Assembly (NCBI GenBank): GCA_038184435.1
Contig: CP116227.1
Location: 1,364,001 to 1,428,000 of the forward strand
Direction: 5' to 3'
Length of the DNA stretch: 64,000 nt
Origin: Nocardioides alkalitolerans
GTDB taxonomy: Bacteria; Actinomycetota; Actinomycetes; Propionibacteriales; Nocardioidaceae
This document shows, in pieces, positions 61,295-64,000 of the stretch (position 1 is its first letter; each line of letters opens with the position of its first letter). The notes below the pieces were generated by a model. The model had not been told where the DNA came from. It did not search any database and worked only from the letters and a program-made list of their open reading frames with translations. The position numbers were made by a program, and so were the translations under genes.

Positions 61295-61957
61295 TCACGG
61301 ACGGACGAGGGCCCACAGCCCGGCCGCGTCGAGGCCCGCCAGGCTCGTCGCCTGCACGTGGCCCGGCCCCTCCGGCACGGGCACGTGGTGGGGCACCGCC
61401 AGCGTCCGGCAGCCGGCCGCGACCGCCGAGGCGACGCCCGTCGAGGAGTCCTCGATCGCGACGCAGTCGCCCGGCTCCACCCCGAGCAGCCACGCGGCCC
61501 GCAGGTACGGCGCGGGGTGCGGCTTGCCGTGCTCGACCTCGTCCCCGGTGACGACCGCCTCGAAGCTGCCCTCCTCGAGGGCCGCCACGACGGGCTCGGC
61601 GAAGCGCCGGTACGACATCGTGACGAGCGCGCACGGGATCCCGGAGCGCCGCAGGTCGGCGAGGAGCTCCCGCGCGCCGGGCCGCCACGGGATCTCCTCG
61701 GTGATGCGGGCGACCACGCCGTCGAGCAGCTCCTCCACGACCTCCGCCGCGGTCTGCTCGAGCCCCATCCGGGTGCGGATGTACTCGCCGGAGACCAGGA
61801 GGTCGTTCCCGACGAGCTGCAGCGCGTCGTCGGTGGTCCAGGTCGCGCCGTACCGCTCCGCCATGGCGAACTCGGTCTCGATCCAGTAGGGCTCGGTGTC
61901 GACGAGCGTGCCGTCCATGTCCCACAGGACCGCGGCAGGACGTTCTCCCGCGCTCAT
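61295..61957 (-). CDS. HAD-superfamily hydrolase, beta-phosphoglucomutase-like
   Basis: A 220-residue HAD phosphatase. Motif I LWDMDGTLVDTE, motif II ALVTMS, motif III with the lysine GKPHPAPYL and IEDSSTG. The α-helical cap at about 20-85 is of the PGM type. Substrate unknown. It starts 2 bases after metH stop, so the two are cotranscribed; why is not clear. Confidence 0.87.
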   Translation of the reverse strand: MSAGERPAAVLWDMDGTLVDTEPYWIETEFAMAERYGATWTTDDALQLVGNDLLVSGEYIRTRMGLEQTAAEVVEELLDGVVARITEEIPWRPGARELLADLRRSGIPCALVTMSYRRFAEPVVAALEEGSFEAVVTGDEVEHGKPHPAPYLRAAWLLGVEPGDCVAIEDSSTGVASAVAAGCRTLAVPHHVPVPEGPGHVQATSLAGLDAAGLWALVRP

Positions 61958-61959
61958 CC

Positions 61960-64000
<2,041 letters not shown>

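Overview
The window is about 72-75% GC by eye, densely packed with short-spaced genes, and carries marker genes confined largely to Actinomycetota: a complete Pup-proteasome locus, RbpA, PafBC, an Lnt/Ppm1 pair and a DUF222-HNH protein. A Nocardioidaceae-like actinobacterium (for example Nocardioides or a relative) is my inference; no rRNA is present to test it. I see no tRNA, rRNA, CRISPR array, insertion sequence or prophage.

1-18 kb is mixed housekeeping and accessory sequence. It holds a truncated TerD-domain gene, two methyltransferases (one joined to a nucleotidyltransferase-like domain), a MarR-acetyltransferase fusion with its own operator, a tyrosine recombinase, an aquaporin, and a three-part SRPBCC / thiolase-like / crotonase protein divergent from a TetR regulator. 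A DUF222-HNH gene follows with an eight-copy 31-bp repeat array just upstream of it, then an amino-acid racemase, a DinB protein and a coupled pair of CNNM/CBS membrane proteins.

18-28 kb holds a metQNI-type ABC importer, an XRE-MurA-like fusion with a palindromic operator at its start, a GDPD-exporter pair, rbpA behind a textbook SigR-type promoter, and an lnt-ppm1-fxsA operon with 4-base overlaps.

28.8-34.8 kb is a lysine catabolic cluster. A leftward operon kdd-kamD-kamE-kal, coupled by 4-base overlaps, diverges from kamA, and an Lrp/AsnC regulator lies convergent to kamA. Together they predict L-lysine -> L-beta-lysine -> 3,5-diaminohexanoate -> 3-keto-5-aminohexanoate, and 3-aminobutyryl-CoA -> crotonyl-CoA. 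The cleavage enzyme Kce, which joins these two halves, is not in the window.

35-55 kb runs from a 5'-3' exonuclease and a second, inverted copy of the 31-bp repeat family through helY, a lipid kinase, tatC, tatA, pafC, pafB and an FKBP lipoprotein to the proteasome locus: pafA, prcA, prcB, pup, dop, arc/mpa and trmI. Hairpins between dop and pup, and between prcA and pafA, suggest separate transcription units. An M50 protease and a RecB-like nuclease diverge across a set of 11-bp tandem repeats.

55-64 kb is a complete oligopeptide-type ABC importer operon (binding protein, two permeases, two ATPases) and the 3' two-thirds of a leftward metH-HAD operon that runs off the right edge.
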